NCBI GenBank assembly: GCA_966250385.1
Contig: CBINHC010000005.1
Coordinates: 62,001 to 126,000, forward strand
DNA from: DASWTL01 sp966250385
GTDB lineage: Bacteria; Bacteroidota; Bacteroidia; Sphingobacteriales; Sphingobacteriaceae
DNA: 64,000 nucleotides
Reading direction: 5' to 3'
The notes under the pieces are model-generated. The model saw only the letters and a list, made by a program, of their open reading frames with translations. It made no database searches and was not told where the DNA came from. Made by a program: the position numbers and the translations under genes. Below are positions 30,747-39,651 of this stretch, piece by piece. Every line of letters begins with the position of its first letter. Positions within the stretch are counted from its first letter, which is position 1.

Positions 30747-31526
30747 ATGACCTTTAGACTATTCCTTCTGTGCCTGATCTGCGGGATCCCTGCCGTTTAC
30801 GGCCAGGACTCGATGGCTCCGGCCGTTTCGGATCTGAGACCATACCGCATGACCGGACAGGATCATTCCCTCAAAAGGAACCTGAAGTTCGCGGATTACA
30901 GGACCCGTAAGATCCGCCGTACCCTGGGATCGTTTTTCTATTTCCGTCAGCCTTCCCTGGCCAATCTGTTGAAGATCGGTGATATTCCGCTGTACAGAAA
31001 GGACCGGCTCAGGGCCAAAGATGTGTTCCGGCTGGACCTGGAAAAGGAGAACCGCCCCGTCACCAGTATCGAGTGCCGGGCGGTTCTCCGGAAGAACGAA
31101 ACGTTTCGATTACTGGGTCGGCAGGATTCTTCCTTTTTCGGCGCGCGGAACGTGGATTACCTGGACGCCCGGATCCGGATGGCGGCGGATACTGCCATGA
31201 TCTGGAGCATGCTCGCATCCAACCTGAACGGCAGCAGGGACGAAGAGCAGAAAGGTAAGATCCGGAACGGTGACCGGGAGATCACTTTCGTGAAGACCAC
31301 CCTCATGCTGCGGGAACTTCCGGTAAGCAAAAACAATCCGTTGAGCCTGCTTTCCGGTATCAGCATGGTTTACGCATTCAGTATCGACGGACGGGTGGTT
31401 GGCGCCGTCAGTTTTAAGGAGACGGACCGTCAGTTCTGGATCCAGGAGGATCTGGACGAACCGGTAAAAGATGTTATTGCTTCGGCTGCATCCCTGCTCA
31501 CCATCAGAAAGGACCTGTATAAATGA
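30747..31526 (+). CDS. Hypothetical secreted protein, paralogue of the following lipoprotein
   Basis: 259 residues from the ATG at 30747, which gives a clean signal peptide (TFRLFLLCLICGIPAVYG, cleaved before QDS). No known family. Its motifs LKFADYRTRKIRR and YAFSIDGRVVGAV, then EPVKDVIASAASLLTIRK, recur in the next protein as LTFGDYVTSKVRN, YEFSIDGGVIGIL and RFILASVSSAILLRK, so the two are ancient tandem paralogues. Probably extracytoplasmic. It is the first gene of a probable operon leading to an ECF sigma factor. The in-frame ATG at 30630 would lie within the preceding gene. Confidence 0.72.
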   Translation: MTFRLFLLCLICGIPAVYGQDSMAPAVSDLRPYRMTGQDHSLKRNLKFADYRTRKIRRTLGSFFYFRQPSLANLLKIGDIPLYRKDRLRAKDVFRLDLEKENRPVTSIECRAVLRKNETFRLLGRQDSSFFGARNVDYLDARIRMAADTAMIWSMLASNLNGSRDEEQKGKIRNGDREITFVKTTLMLRELPVSKNNPLSLLSGISMVYAFSIDGRVVGAVSFKETDRQFWIQEDLDEPVKDVIASAASLLTIRKDLYK

Positions 31527-31540
31527 CCAACGCATCACAT

Positions 31541-32383
31541 ATGAAACTTATACGTTACGCTCTGCTGCCGGCCGTGCTGCTGGCATTGTCCGCCTGCACA
31601 GCCGTTAAACTCGGTATTCCCGAGGAATTCAGCAGTCAGGCGACCGAACTGCATGTGAAGGGCCTGAACGGGTTCACGATCAATCAGAAGCTGACTTTCG
31701 GCGATTACGTAACGTCAAAAGTCCGTAATGGCTGGGTACTGACCCGGGAGAACAATGACCGGGTGTCCGGCGTGACTACCGAAGACCGCGTGCTGAGGCT
31801 CTTCAACGTCGATAACTCTGTCAAAACGACTTCCGCACATACCAAATACCAGTACAGCATGTATGGCGACGGGCTGGAGTCCAAGATCTTCTGCCTGGAG
31901 CGGAAAAGTTCTGAAGATCAGGATATCCGGACGCATATCAAGGGTCTGGGCGACCTGTCAGTCGCCAGGAATTACCAGTATTCCTTCTCGGCAGCTATCC
32001 TGCCCCTCATCCAGGATTACGATACGCCGTGGCAGGTCGTGATCTACAACAATTACGATGTAAAACAAGACACCGCGAGGCGGCTCTTCGACCTCCCTTA
32101 CGTACAGGAAGAAGGGTATGCAACCAACGGGAAAGAGACGATCAACATCCGGACGATCCGAACCAAAAAGGCGACTACCAGTAAGGGCCGGTCGGTAAAC
32201 ATGCCGGTTAAAATGGCTGCAGGTTACGAATTCAGTATTGATGGCGGCGTGATCGGCATCCTGGACACCTACCAGAACAATATATGGCTGTACAATGAGC
32301 TGGATAAGGAAACCCGGTTCATCCTGGCCTCCGTATCTTCGGCGATTCTTCTCCGGAAGCTAAACAAAGAATCAGACCAGTAA
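31541..32383 (+). CDS. Hypothetical lipoprotein, paralogue of the preceding protein
   Basis: 280 residues from the ATG at 31541 (an alternative at 31523 overlaps the previous stop as ATGA). The signal KLIRYALLPAVLLALSAC places the lipidated Cys at residue 19 or so. It shares the ADY/GDY, FSIDG and terminal SS/SA-x-LLRK motifs with the preceding protein. Otherwise it has no recognisable family. The ECF sigma gene starts 22 bases after its stop, so the two are probably co-transcribed. Confidence 0.72.
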   Translation: MKLIRYALLPAVLLALSACTAVKLGIPEEFSSQATELHVKGLNGFTINQKLTFGDYVTSKVRNGWVLTRENNDRVSGVTTEDRVLRLFNVDNSVKTTSAHTKYQYSMYGDGLESKIFCLERKSSEDQDIRTHIKGLGDLSVARNYQYSFSAAILPLIQDYDTPWQVVIYNNYDVKQDTARRLFDLPYVQEEGYATNGKETINIRTIRTKKATTSKGRSVNMPVKMAAGYEFSIDGGVIGILDTYQNNIWLYNELDKETRFILASVSSAILLRKLNKESDQ

Positions 32384-32404
32384 TCAGACCCGGATATACA
32401 GACC

Positions 32405-32953
32405 GTGCATACGCAGGAAAACGAAATAAGGCTGATACTGGAAGGCTGCCGGAAAAATGACCGGAGAGCCCAGGAGGTGCTGTACCGCATGCTCTACCAG
32501 TTTGCCATGTCGACTGCAATGCGCTACTCAAGAGATGAGGCGGATGCGGCGGATATTCTCAGCCATGCGTTCGTACGCATCTTCAAACACATCCATACGT
32601 TTGATGAGAGTAAAGGAACGATCTACGCATGGGTAAAACGGATCGTGATCAATGAAGGCCTGGATCATATCAGGACCCGGAACCGGTTTATGGAAACCTT
32701 TGAAACCGATACCGTAGCCGAGCCGGCGATCGATAATGCTGCGCTGGACCGCCTGAATGCCCAGGAGATCATGACCATGATCCAGAAACTTCCCCCGGCA
32801 ACCCATGCCGTTTTTGTTTTATATGCAGTCGAGGGCTATAAGCACAAAGAAATTGCCGAAGCGCTGGGTATCAGCGAAGGCACCAGTAAATGGCACCTGA
32901 GTGAAGCCCGGAAAACCTTACAAAAAAACATTGAATCGTTAAACACTGCATGA
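32405..32953 (+). CDS. ECF-type RNA polymerase sigma factor
   Basis: 182 residues. Sigma-70 region 2 spans about 25-90 (SRDEADAADILSHAFVRIFKHI, then GTIYAWVKRIVINEGLDHIRTRN) and region 4 spans about 125-175 with IQKLPPATHAVFVLYAVEGYKHKEIAEALG and SEGTSKWHLSEARKTL, a helix-turn-helix for the -35 element. The stop codon overlaps the start of the next gene (ATGA), which encodes a likely anti-sigma or membrane partner. The paralogous envelope proteins upstream are possible targets or sensors. Confidence 0.93.
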   Translation: MHTQENEIRLILEGCRKNDRRAQEVLYRMLYQFAMSTAMRYSRDEADAADILSHAFVRIFKHIHTFDESKGTIYAWVKRIVINEGLDHIRTRNRFMETFETDTVAEPAIDNAALDRLNAQEIMTMIQKLPPATHAVFVLYAVEGYKHKEIAEALGISEGTSKWHLSEARKTLQKNIESLNTA

Positions 32954-33516
32954 ATCAACCCACCACATATGAACAACTGATTGCACAAAAGCTGCAGGAA
33001 CTGGCTGTGCCTGACCAGGCCAATGCCATCTGGGCAACGATTGAGCACCAGCTGAATATCGAGATGCCGGGAACCGACCCCGGGTCCGGTGGGGGCGGAC
33101 ATGGAAACTGGTGGATGGGCGGCGGCAGCCTGTTGACCCTGTTTGTAGCCGTAGTAACCTATATATCCGTTTCAAATCAACATTTCGAAAACCAGCGACA
33201 TATCAAAGAGCGGCCGGCCGTGGAACATCGCAGGCCCGCAAGGAAAACCGGGCAGGACTCCGCGAAAAACGAGCAGCCTGAAAACCCCGCCCGTCCGCGT
33301 CAGGGCATTGCGGAAAAACCGGCAAAAGAAGCCGGGATCCCGGTGACCAGAGACAGCGCGGCATCGGCGAACCCACCGGTTACGGCCCCGGAACCGGTAC
33401 CCGTGCCGGCCGACACCGTGCCGCCGGCGAAAAAGCCGCGCGGCGTACGAGGAATCAGTGATGCGGATTACCGGCTGATACCGGCCCGTAAAGACAGTGT
33501 GCGCCGCAAGGACTAA
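32950..33516 (+). CDS. Proline-rich single-pass membrane protein, possible anti-sigma factor
   Basis: 188 residues. The first ~58 are cytoplasmic with the pattern PDQANAIWATIEHQLN, similar to the N-terminal segments of Bacteroidota proteins encoded after ECF sigma genes. A glycine-rich stretch leads to one transmembrane helix (about 58-75, SLLTLFVAVVTYISVS). The rest is Pro/Ala/Glu/Lys-rich and extended. Position immediately after the sigma gene, with a 4-base overlap, suggests it sequesters or controls that sigma factor. There is no classical zinc anti-sigma (ZAS) motif, so this role is inferred. Confidence 0.72.
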   Translation: MNQPTTYEQLIAQKLQELAVPDQANAIWATIEHQLNIEMPGTDPGSGGGGHGNWWMGGGSLLTLFVAVVTYISVSNQHFENQRHIKERPAVEHRRPARKTGQDSAKNEQPENPARPRQGIAEKPAKEAGIPVTRDSAASANPPVTAPEPVPVPADTVPPAKKPRGVRGISDADYRLIPARKDSVRRKD

Positions 33517-33524
33517 CCGGGAAC

Positions 33525-36014
33525 TTACTTTCTGCGGACTCCCCTGACCGGCTCCGCCAGCAGCGGATTCTCAGGCCAGGCGTGCTTCGGGTATCTGCGT
33601 TTCAGTTCCTTCCGAACCTCGAAATAGGTAATCTCCCAGAAACTCCGCAGATCCGAGGTTACCTGAACCGGCTTGAAGCCGGGTGAAAGCAGATGCATAA
33701 CGACCTTGACCGTTCCGCCGTTCACCCGGGGTGTTTCCAGCATACCGAAGACCTCCTGCAGCCGGACGGCCATTACCGGAGGGTCCCCGCCCGGGTTATA
33801 GGCCACCCTGATCATCGAACCTGTGGGAACAGGGATCGCTGCCGGAGCCAGCCTGTCCAGCAACACCTGTTGGTCATAGCCCAGAAAGTGCTGCAGCACT
33901 TCCCCGAGGTCAAGTTTCCGGAAATCCTCAGCTTTCCGCAGCTGTCCGAAATATGGGCCGAGCCACTCGCGGCTTCCGGCGAGCAGGGCTTCGGTGCTGA
34001 CATCGGGCCAGTTCTGTTCCGGATTCCACCGGCGGAGAGTCAGCACCCTGTTCTGCCACTCTTCCACTTTCTCACTGAAATTCAGCAGGGTCCTTCCTTC
34101 CGAACGGATCGTATCGGCAAGCACCGCATCGCGCTTTTCCGGATCCGGCATTTCCAGGGGCCTGGATCCAAGGACCAGGCTGCCGATCCTCCGGTCAGCG
34201 GTCATCAGGAGCTGCCCCTTCCGGCTGTCCCAGCGGATCGTCTGGACTTCGGCAGCCAGATGGCTGATGTCCGCCGGATTCAGGGGAGCGGCCAGAAAGA
34301 TCTTCCCGGTTCCCTTGCGGCTGTCGAGTTCAGCCACCGCCAGCCAGGGCTCGTGGGCCAGATCATCCGATGGGCTTAGCGCTCCGGTCTGCCCGTTTGC
34401 AAGGCGAAAAAGGCCCTCTGCAGCACTTCTGGCAGCAGCGATCCGCTCAGGATAGGCCGAGGCTACCAGGAATCCGGTGGCAAACGGATCGGCCGCCGAA
34501 TCATCGGGAGCGACGTTAAATAACTTCCGGTAGGCAGCTGCGGCCTTTTCAATCCTGGCGAGCGCTTTGTCGCCGTTCCGCCCGGACCGGTAGCGCCGGA
34601 GGCTTTCGATCCGCAGATTCAAATCCGCTCCGGCCATTTGCCGGTCTAGCGGGTCCCGTTCGTCCAGAAGCGCGGCCAGATCAGTGGCCAGCGGCAGGCT
34701 TCCCGCTTCGCCGGCCATGATCAGCATATTGGCCAGCCGGGGATGGCAGGGAAGCCGGTGAATCCGTTTGCCGTGCGGCGTAAGCTGTCCGCCCGACACG
34801 GCTCCCAGGGAAGTCAGCAATTCCAGGGCGCCCGCCAGGGCGGCTGCAGGCGGAGGGTTCAGCCAGTCAAGGTCTGAGGCATCCCGTATCCCCCATTCCA
34901 GCAAATCCATAACCAGCGGCGCCAGATCACTGTCCAGGATTTCCGGAGTCCGGAAAGGCGCCAGGCGGGAATGGGTCGCCACCGACCACATCCGGTAACA
35001 AACCCCCGGACTCAGGCGCCCGGCCCGGCCGGCCCGCTGGTCGGCAGCATCTGCAGAAACCCGGACGGTCTTCAGTCCGGACAGCCCGGTTCCCGGGTCA
35101 AACACAGATTTACGGGTGAGACCGCTGTCCACCACGATCCGGACCCCTTCAATCGTCAGACTGGTTTCCGCAATGGACGTAGCCAGGACCACCTTTCTGC
35201 GCCCCCGGGGATCCGGTACCAGGGCCGCCTGCTGTTCCGCATAGGTTAGCTGTCCGTATAACGGATGGATTATCACGCCGCCGGGTTGCCTGCGGAGGAT
35301 GTCGTAAACCCTGCGGATCTCAGCCTGCCCCGGAAGGAACGCCAGCAGATCCCCGGGTTGCTCGCGGAGCGCCTGCAGGATCGTCCGGCTGCACCGTTCC
35401 GGCAATTCCTCCGGATCCTCGTGACCCGTATAAATCAGCTCGACCGGGTAAAGTTTCCCCTTGCTTTCTACAACCGGAGCCTGCAGCAGGACGGCCAGGG
35501 GTGCCACGTCGAGCGTTGCGGACATGATGACGAGCCTGAGATCCGGGCGGAGAACCTCCTGGACCTGGCGGGCTAATGCCAGCGAAATGTCTGCATGTAT
35601 ACTTCGTTCATGAAACTCGTCAAAAAGGATCAGGCCGACGCCCTCCAGGGCATTGTCATGATGAAGCATCCGGGTCAGGATACCCTCGGTCACGACTTCG
35701 ATCCTGGTTTGCCGGGATGTGCGGTTTTCGAACCGGATCCGGTAACCTACGGTGTTGCCGACCTCCTCACCCAGCAGATCAGCCATCCGGCCTGCTATAC
35801 TGATTGCAGCCAGCCGCCGGGGCTCCAGCACCAGGATCTTCCGGCCGGCCAGCCAGGGCTCATCCAGTAGCGCCAGGGGCAGCACCGTACTCTTGCCGGC
35901 CCCGGGAGGCGCAGTCACGAGCAGCGTATTCCCGGCAGCAAGGAAGTCCCTGGTCCCGGGAATGACTTCGGTAACCGGCAAACAGGTATCAAACGGATTA
36001 AATTTGGCCCTCAT
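33525..36014 (-). CDS. hrpB: ATP-dependent helicase HrpB
   Basis: 829 residues from the ATG at 36014 (an upstream start at 36101 would add 29 residues without homology). DEAH-box motifs are present: Walker A APPGAGKST, DEFHERS (motif II, DEFH variant), SAT (motif III), motif V region ATSIAETSLTI and motif VI QRAGRAGR. The C-terminal HrpB-specific region includes GSMIRVAYNPGGDPPVMAVRLQEVFG. A DEAH-type RNA helicase of unknown physiological substrate. It is the only gene of its unit in this orientation here; the alpha/beta hydrolase gene ends 44 bases upstream. Confidence 0.95.
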   Translation of the reverse strand: MRAKFNPFDTCLPVTEVIPGTRDFLAAGNTLLVTAPPGAGKSTVLPLALLDEPWLAGRKILVLEPRRLAAISIAGRMADLLGEEVGNTVGYRIRFENRTSRQTRIEVVTEGILTRMLHHDNALEGVGLILFDEFHERSIHADISLALARQVQEVLRPDLRLVIMSATLDVAPLAVLLQAPVVESKGKLYPVELIYTGHEDPEELPERCSRTILQALREQPGDLLAFLPGQAEIRRVYDILRRQPGGVIIHPLYGQLTYAEQQAALVPDPRGRRKVVLATSIAETSLTIEGVRIVVDSGLTRKSVFDPGTGLSGLKTVRVSADAADQRAGRAGRLSPGVCYRMWSVATHSRLAPFRTPEILDSDLAPLVMDLLEWGIRDASDLDWLNPPPAAALAGALELLTSLGAVSGGQLTPHGKRIHRLPCHPRLANMLIMAGEAGSLPLATDLAALLDERDPLDRQMAGADLNLRIESLRRYRSGRNGDKALARIEKAAAAYRKLFNVAPDDSAADPFATGFLVASAYPERIAAARSAAEGLFRLANGQTGALSPSDDLAHEPWLAVAELDSRKGTGKIFLAAPLNPADISHLAAEVQTIRWDSRKGQLLMTADRRIGSLVLGSRPLEMPDPEKRDAVLADTIRSEGRTLLNFSEKVEEWQNRVLTLRRWNPEQNWPDVSTEALLAGSREWLGPYFGQLRKAEDFRKLDLGEVLQHFLGYDQQVLLDRLAPAAIPVPTGSMIRVAYNPGGDPPVMAVRLQEVFGMLETPRVNGGTVKVVMHLLSPGFKPVQVTSDLRSFWEITYFEVRKELKRRYPKHAWPENPLLAEPVRGVRRK

Positions 36015-36058
36015 AGTTAACTGGGGCCAAAGATAAGACACTCGCGGAGGTTTCCGTT

Positions 36059-36700
36059 CTATCCTTTTACGGGAATACCCCTCAGATGCTCGTTGAACCA
36101 CTGAACGGCCATCACGGCCACGGCTTCGAGTTTTCCGTCCTCTTCAAAAAGGTGCCCGGCGCCTTCGATGATGATCATCTTTTTTATTCCCGGCAGGCGT
36201 GGAAAGGATTGCTCGTTCAGCCTGATGACCGGCTCATCCCGGCCGCCGACGATCAGCAGAACCGGCGTATCCGCATCCTCAAGCGAATCACCCGCCAGGT
36301 CCGGGCGACCGCCCCGCGATACGACGGCACGGACCTCATCCTTCAGCCGGGCGGCAGCCACCAGTGCGGCCGCAGCACCGGTACTGGCCCCGAAATAGCC
36401 TACCGGCATTCCGGGAGCGAGGTGCACGCGCTGCAACCAGCGGGTGACAGCAACCAGACGGTCACTGATCAGCCCGATATCGAACCTGCGGTCACGTACC
36501 TGGTCCTCGCCCGCGGTCAGCAGGTCGAAAAGCAGGGTGGAATATCCTTCCGCCTGCAGTTTTCTTGCGACCATCTGATTCCTGACGCTGTGCCGGCTGC
36601 TCCCGCTGCCATGCGCAAATATCACCATGGCTCCGGCGCCCTCCGGCTGAACCAGATCGCCCGCCAGGACGACCTGATCAAGAGGTATTTCCACTTCCAT
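36059..36700 (-). CDS. Alpha/beta hydrolase, dienelactone-hydrolase-like
   Basis: 213 residues with an alpha/beta hydrolase core. The nucleophile elbow is YFGASTGAAAAL (G-x-S-x-G), the acidic residue is in VGGRDEPVIRL, and the catalytic His is in IIEGAGHLFEE. The early segment MVIFAHGSGSSRHS forms the oxyanion hole. It starts 21 bases after the phosphoribosyltransferase gene and the two are often linked or fused in other bacteria. Substrate unknown. Confidence 0.88.
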   Translation of the reverse strand: MEVEIPLDQVVLAGDLVQPEGAGAMVIFAHGSGSSRHSVRNQMVARKLQAEGYSTLLFDLLTAGEDQVRDRRFDIGLISDRLVAVTRWLQRVHLAPGMPVGYFGASTGAAAALVAAARLKDEVRAVVSRGGRPDLAGDSLEDADTPVLLIVGGRDEPVIRLNEQSFPRLPGIKKMIIIEGAGHLFEEDGKLEAVAVMAVQWFNEHLRGIPVKG

Positions 36701-36721
36701 CCTAAACCATCCGTTAACAGG

Positions 36722-37384
36722 TTATCTCGTGTCATCCGCCTCCTTCAGCAGGGCCATCATCTCCTCATCGTCAAAATCACCGAAGACGTCATAGACCTGA
36801 CCGACAGCATAGAACGGCCGGGGCTGATACAGGACCTCGATCCTGTCGGCCTTCTTCAGATTCTGGTCATAGGTTACGCCGGAGACCGGCGCGGCAATGA
36901 TAACCCGGGCGGCGTTCTTTTTCCGGCACAGCCATAACGCCGGAACCAGGGTCACGCCGGTAGCGATACCGTCATCCACCAGGATCACCGTGCGCCCGGT
37001 CAGGTCGGGAAGCGGTGCACCGTTCCTGTACTTCCGGATCCTCCGGTTTACTTCTTCCATCTGGATTTCGATCACTTCCTGCAGGGCTTCCGAAGAGAGC
37101 AGGTGCTGTCCTTCGGGCGATACATAAACCGTATGCTCTTCGGAGATCGCTCCGATGCCGAACTCTTTTCTGGAAGGAAGCGGAAGTTTCTTGGAAATCA
37201 GCACGGAGAGCTCGGAGCCCAGCTGCCTTGCGACATAATAGGCGACCTCAACACCACCACGCGGAATGCCGAGAATCAGCGGGCCGGCATCTTTATACAG
37301 CGGCTCGAGGTGTCGGGCCAGCTGCCTTCCGGCATCCTCCCGGTCCTTAAATAACACTTCTGCCTGCCGCCCCCACATGGTCAT
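36722..37384 (-). CDS. Phosphoribosyltransferase domain protein
   Basis: 220 residues of the type I PRTase fold. The PRPP-binding loop is TVILVDDGIATGVTL, and a flexible-loop region RGGVEVAYYVARQLGSEL with the KKLPLPSRKEFGIGAI segment precedes it. Members of this group pair with the adjacent hydrolase and are not purine salvage enzymes in the strict sense; the nucleobase or sugar substrate is unknown. Confidence 0.9.
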   Translation of the reverse strand: MTMWGRQAEVLFKDREDAGRQLARHLEPLYKDAGPLILGIPRGGVEVAYYVARQLGSELSVLISKKLPLPSRKEFGIGAISEEHTVYVSPEGQHLLSSEALQEVIEIQMEEVNRRIRKYRNGAPLPDLTGRTVILVDDGIATGVTLVPALWLCRKKNAARVIIAAPVSGVTYDQNLKKADRIEVLYQPRPFYAVGQVYDVFGDFDDEEMMALLKEADDTR

Positions 37385-37466
37385 CCTTTTTTAGTGGAAC
37401 CAGTCCGCCGGACAAAAGTTTAACCAATTGACAAATAACCTTTTACAGTCATTAAGAAAAGAAATA

Positions 37467-37958
37467 CTATAGCGTAATCTTTCCGTGCTCGCCCGGTTCG
37501 GCGCGCTCACCGCCAACGACCGCCTTGACCATCTCGTAAAGCCGGACCATCTTGCCGGAGCTGCTGTCCCAGAATTCCGCATGCGCCGGAGTTACGCGGA
37601 GCAGTGCGATGCCCGGCGTATGCAGTTCCTGCGGAAACCATGCCTTCAGGATCGGGGTCCACAACTGCTCCATTTTTTCCTTGTCCCTGACGACCGCAGC
37701 TGTACCGGTCACGCTCAGATACGAACTCTTGGAACGGTCAGCATAGGCCAGACAAACCTGGGGGTTCTTTTCTACCTGCTCCACCTTTTCGGTAAATTCC
37801 TCCGTAAAAAACCAGATGCTGCCGTCCTCCTCCACGCTGATGGTGGACATCGGCTTACAATCCAGGTGATCCCGGTGCTTGGTGCAAAGCATGCACACCT
37901 GTACCGATTCAGCAATCTCTTTCAACTTGCTCAGCCCTTCTGTGTTGTTCGATTTCAT
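37467..37958 (-). CDS. Pyridoxamine 5'-phosphate oxidase family protein (GSP26-like)
   Basis: 163 residues of the split-barrel flavin-binding fold. Segments CMLCTKHRDHLDCKPMSTI and EDGSIWFFTEEFTEKVEQVEKNPQVCLAYAD match the general-stress-protein 26 / PPOX class, where the first strand pair binds FMN or F420. The C-terminus LLRVTPAHAEFWDSSSGKMV is also typical. Possibly a flavin-dependent stress protein; exact activity unknown. Freestanding on the minus strand. Confidence 0.88.
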   Translation of the reverse strand: MKSNNTEGLSKLKEIAESVQVCMLCTKHRDHLDCKPMSTISVEEDGSIWFFTEEFTEKVEQVEKNPQVCLAYADRSKSSYLSVTGTAAVVRDKEKMEQLWTPILKAWFPQELHTPGIALLRVTPAHAEFWDSSSGKMVRLYEMVKAVVGGERAEPGEHGKITL

Positions 37959-38009
37959 ATCCTGTCGTATTTTCTACATTCAACAGGAGGTCCGGGAAAT
38001 GGTTTTTCG

Positions 38010-38615
38010 CTACAGGTGCGGCCGGCTGACGAAGGAACTTCCCCGGACGTAGAACCGCCAGGGGATACTTTTGTAAGGTTCAGCGATATTCAGCCCGATC
38101 CGCGGCCCGGCAATCACCGTATCTTCCGGCACTGCCGGCCCCTGGTCTTCAATCCATATCTCCGGTCCCTGCAGCGAGCTTCCGTTGTGAACTTTCTTTA
38201 ATGCCAGGGCCTTGGCAAGCGCTCCGGGACCCCTGCAAAGCCGCGGGTCCTCATGCCGGACCTTCCGGCGCTCCCGCATCGCCTCCAGACCCACCGTCGG
38301 CTGAATGGCCCGGATGAGGATCGCGTGGGCACAGTGGGCCGGGCCGGTCACGATATTGAGCATATCATGGATACCGTAGCAAATATACATGTAAACAACG
38401 CCCCCGGCGGAGTACATAATGTCGTTGCGGGCCGTGCGCCGGTGATTATAGGAGTGTGCCCCCGTATCGTCCGGTCCGCGGTAGGCTTCCGTTTCCACGA
38501 TGATCCCGCCCGTCAGTACACCTTCCGTCCGGACAAAAAGGTATTTGCCGATCAGGTCGCGGGCAAGACCCACCACATCTTCATTCAGGTAATAAGTCGG
38601 GGCAAGTACCGCCAT
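38010..38615 (-). CDS. DNA-3-methyladenine glycosylase (AAG/MPG family)
   Basis: 201 residues, the eukaryotic-type alkyladenine glycosylase fold found in many bacteria. The active-site segment IVETEAYRGPDDTGAHSYNHR holds the catalytic Glu, and VVYMYICYGIHDMLNIVTG is the tyrosine-containing base-flipping wall. It excises 3-methyladenine, hypoxanthine and related lesions. The start codon overlaps the stop of the fRMsr gene (TGATG), so the repair gene and the methionine-repair gene are translationally coupled. Confidence 0.92.
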   Translation of the reverse strand: MAVLAPTYYLNEDVVGLARDLIGKYLFVRTEGVLTGGIIVETEAYRGPDDTGAHSYNHRRTARNDIMYSAGGVVYMYICYGIHDMLNIVTGPAHCAHAILIRAIQPTVGLEAMRERRKVRHEDPRLCRGPGALAKALALKKVHNGSSLQGPEIWIEDQGPAVPEDTVIAGPRIGLNIAEPYKSIPWRFYVRGSSFVSRPHL

Positions 38616-39088
38616 CAGAACCGGATCATATCAAGGATCCGCTGGAGAAAGCGCTGGTCAACCTCATCAAACTGATCCGGTTCCGCACTGTCAACGTCCA
38701 GGACCCCGAGAACGACACCCCCGCGGATGATCGGAAGTACGATCTCAGACCGGGATAATGAACTGCAGGCAATATGTCCCGGAAAGGCATCGACATCCGG
38801 AACGATCAGGGTCCGCGCTTCGGCCCATGCCGTTCCGCAGACTCCTTTTCCTTTGGGTATGCGGGTGCATGCGACCGGTCCCTGGAACGGGCCCAGCACC
38901 AGGTTCTCCGATTTAAGCAGGTAGAACCCCACCCAGAAAAATCTGAACTGCTCCTTCAGGGCGGCACAAACATTTCCCAGGTTGGCGATCAGATCGTCCT
39001 CCCCCGAAAGCAGGGCTTCGATCTGCGGGATAAGAGACTGGTATTCTTCTTCTTTTGTTGCGGAAATAATTCTTAGATCTTCGGCCAT
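38615..39088 (-). CDS. Free methionine-R-sulfoxide reductase (GAF domain)
   Basis: 157 residues, one GAF domain with the three redox cysteines of fRMsr: C74 in PVACTRIPKG, C84 in GKGVCGTAW and C108 in GHIACSSLSRSEIV. The enzyme reduces free L-methionine-(R)-sulfoxide using thioredoxin. It is the first gene of a two-gene set with the alkyladenine glycosylase, joining protein-oxidant and DNA-damage repair. Confidence 0.92.
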   Translation of the reverse strand: MAEDLRIISATKEEEYQSLIPQIEALLSGEDDLIANLGNVCAALKEQFRFFWVGFYLLKSENLVLGPFQGPVACTRIPKGKGVCGTAWAEARTLIVPDVDAFPGHIACSSLSRSEIVLPIIRGGVVLGVLDVDSAEPDQFDEVDQRFLQRILDMIRF

Positions 39089-39211
39089 GCAGCAAAAATA
39101 AATATCTGGGTATAAAGAAATTCAGCAGAATGTAATAAAAGCTCGTTTATCGCATTAAACTAAAGACGGGAACACCTGTCAGAATAAGTACACCTAACAT
39201 AAACACACACT

Positions 39212-39598
39212 ATGAAAAAATTACTGACATTAGCCGTATTCTTTACCGTACTCGGCGCCACCTCCGTATCAGCACAAACCTGGCGTGATGACGACCGCCG
39301 GTACGCCGACAACCAGTCCTATCGCGATGACCGTGGCGACTACCATTGGCAGGTCGTTGAACGCAGGGTCTGGATTCCCGAGCGCCGGGTTCGCGGGCTG
39401 TTCGGAAGCCGCGTCATTCCGGGACATTATGAAATCCGGAAGGAGCGGGTGAAGGTATACCACCGGAACAAACACTATCCTTATGGTCAGGCCAAAAAGA
39501 ATCGGGATCGCGGCCGGGACAAACATGACCGCAACCACCGTGACCGCTGCAATGACCGGAGTCACCGCCACGACCGGGACGGCCGCTGGTATCATTAA
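39212..39598 (+). CDS. Small secreted basic protein rich in His, Arg and Asp
   Basis: 128 residues. A clear signal peptide (KKLLTLAVFFTVLGATSVSAQ) with cleavage at SAQ. The mature part has short segments RRVWIPERRVRGLFG and SRVIPGHYEIRKERVKVYH, then a C-terminal tail dominated by His, Arg, Asp and Asn (for example KHDRNHRDRCNDRSHRHDRD). The tail could bind metals or polyanions. No family recognised. The perfect 26-base palindromic terminator follows. Confidence 0.75.
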   Translation: MKKLLTLAVFFTVLGATSVSAQTWRDDDRRYADNQSYRDDRGDYHWQVVERRVWIPERRVRGLFGSRVIPGHYEIRKERVKVYHRNKHYPYGQAKKNRDRGRDKHDRNHRDRCNDRSHRHDRDGRWYH

Positions 39599-39612
39599 TA
39601 CTTAAAACTTCT

Positions 39613-39643
39613 CCAAAAGCTCCCCGGGGAGCTTTTGGTTTTT
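39613..39643. terminator. Perfect palindromic terminator between convergent genes
   Basis: A 26-base perfect inverted repeat (39613-39638) with half-site CCAAAAGCTCCCC, followed by TTTTT. It lies between the His-rich protein gene and a convergent gene and may act both ways. Confidence 0.9.
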
Positions 39644-39651
39644 AGAGTTCG

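Noticed and set aside
36086..36937. Open frame spanning the hydrolase-phosphoribosyltransferase junction on the plus strand
   Set aside because: It crosses two real minus-strand genes and has no domain of its own.
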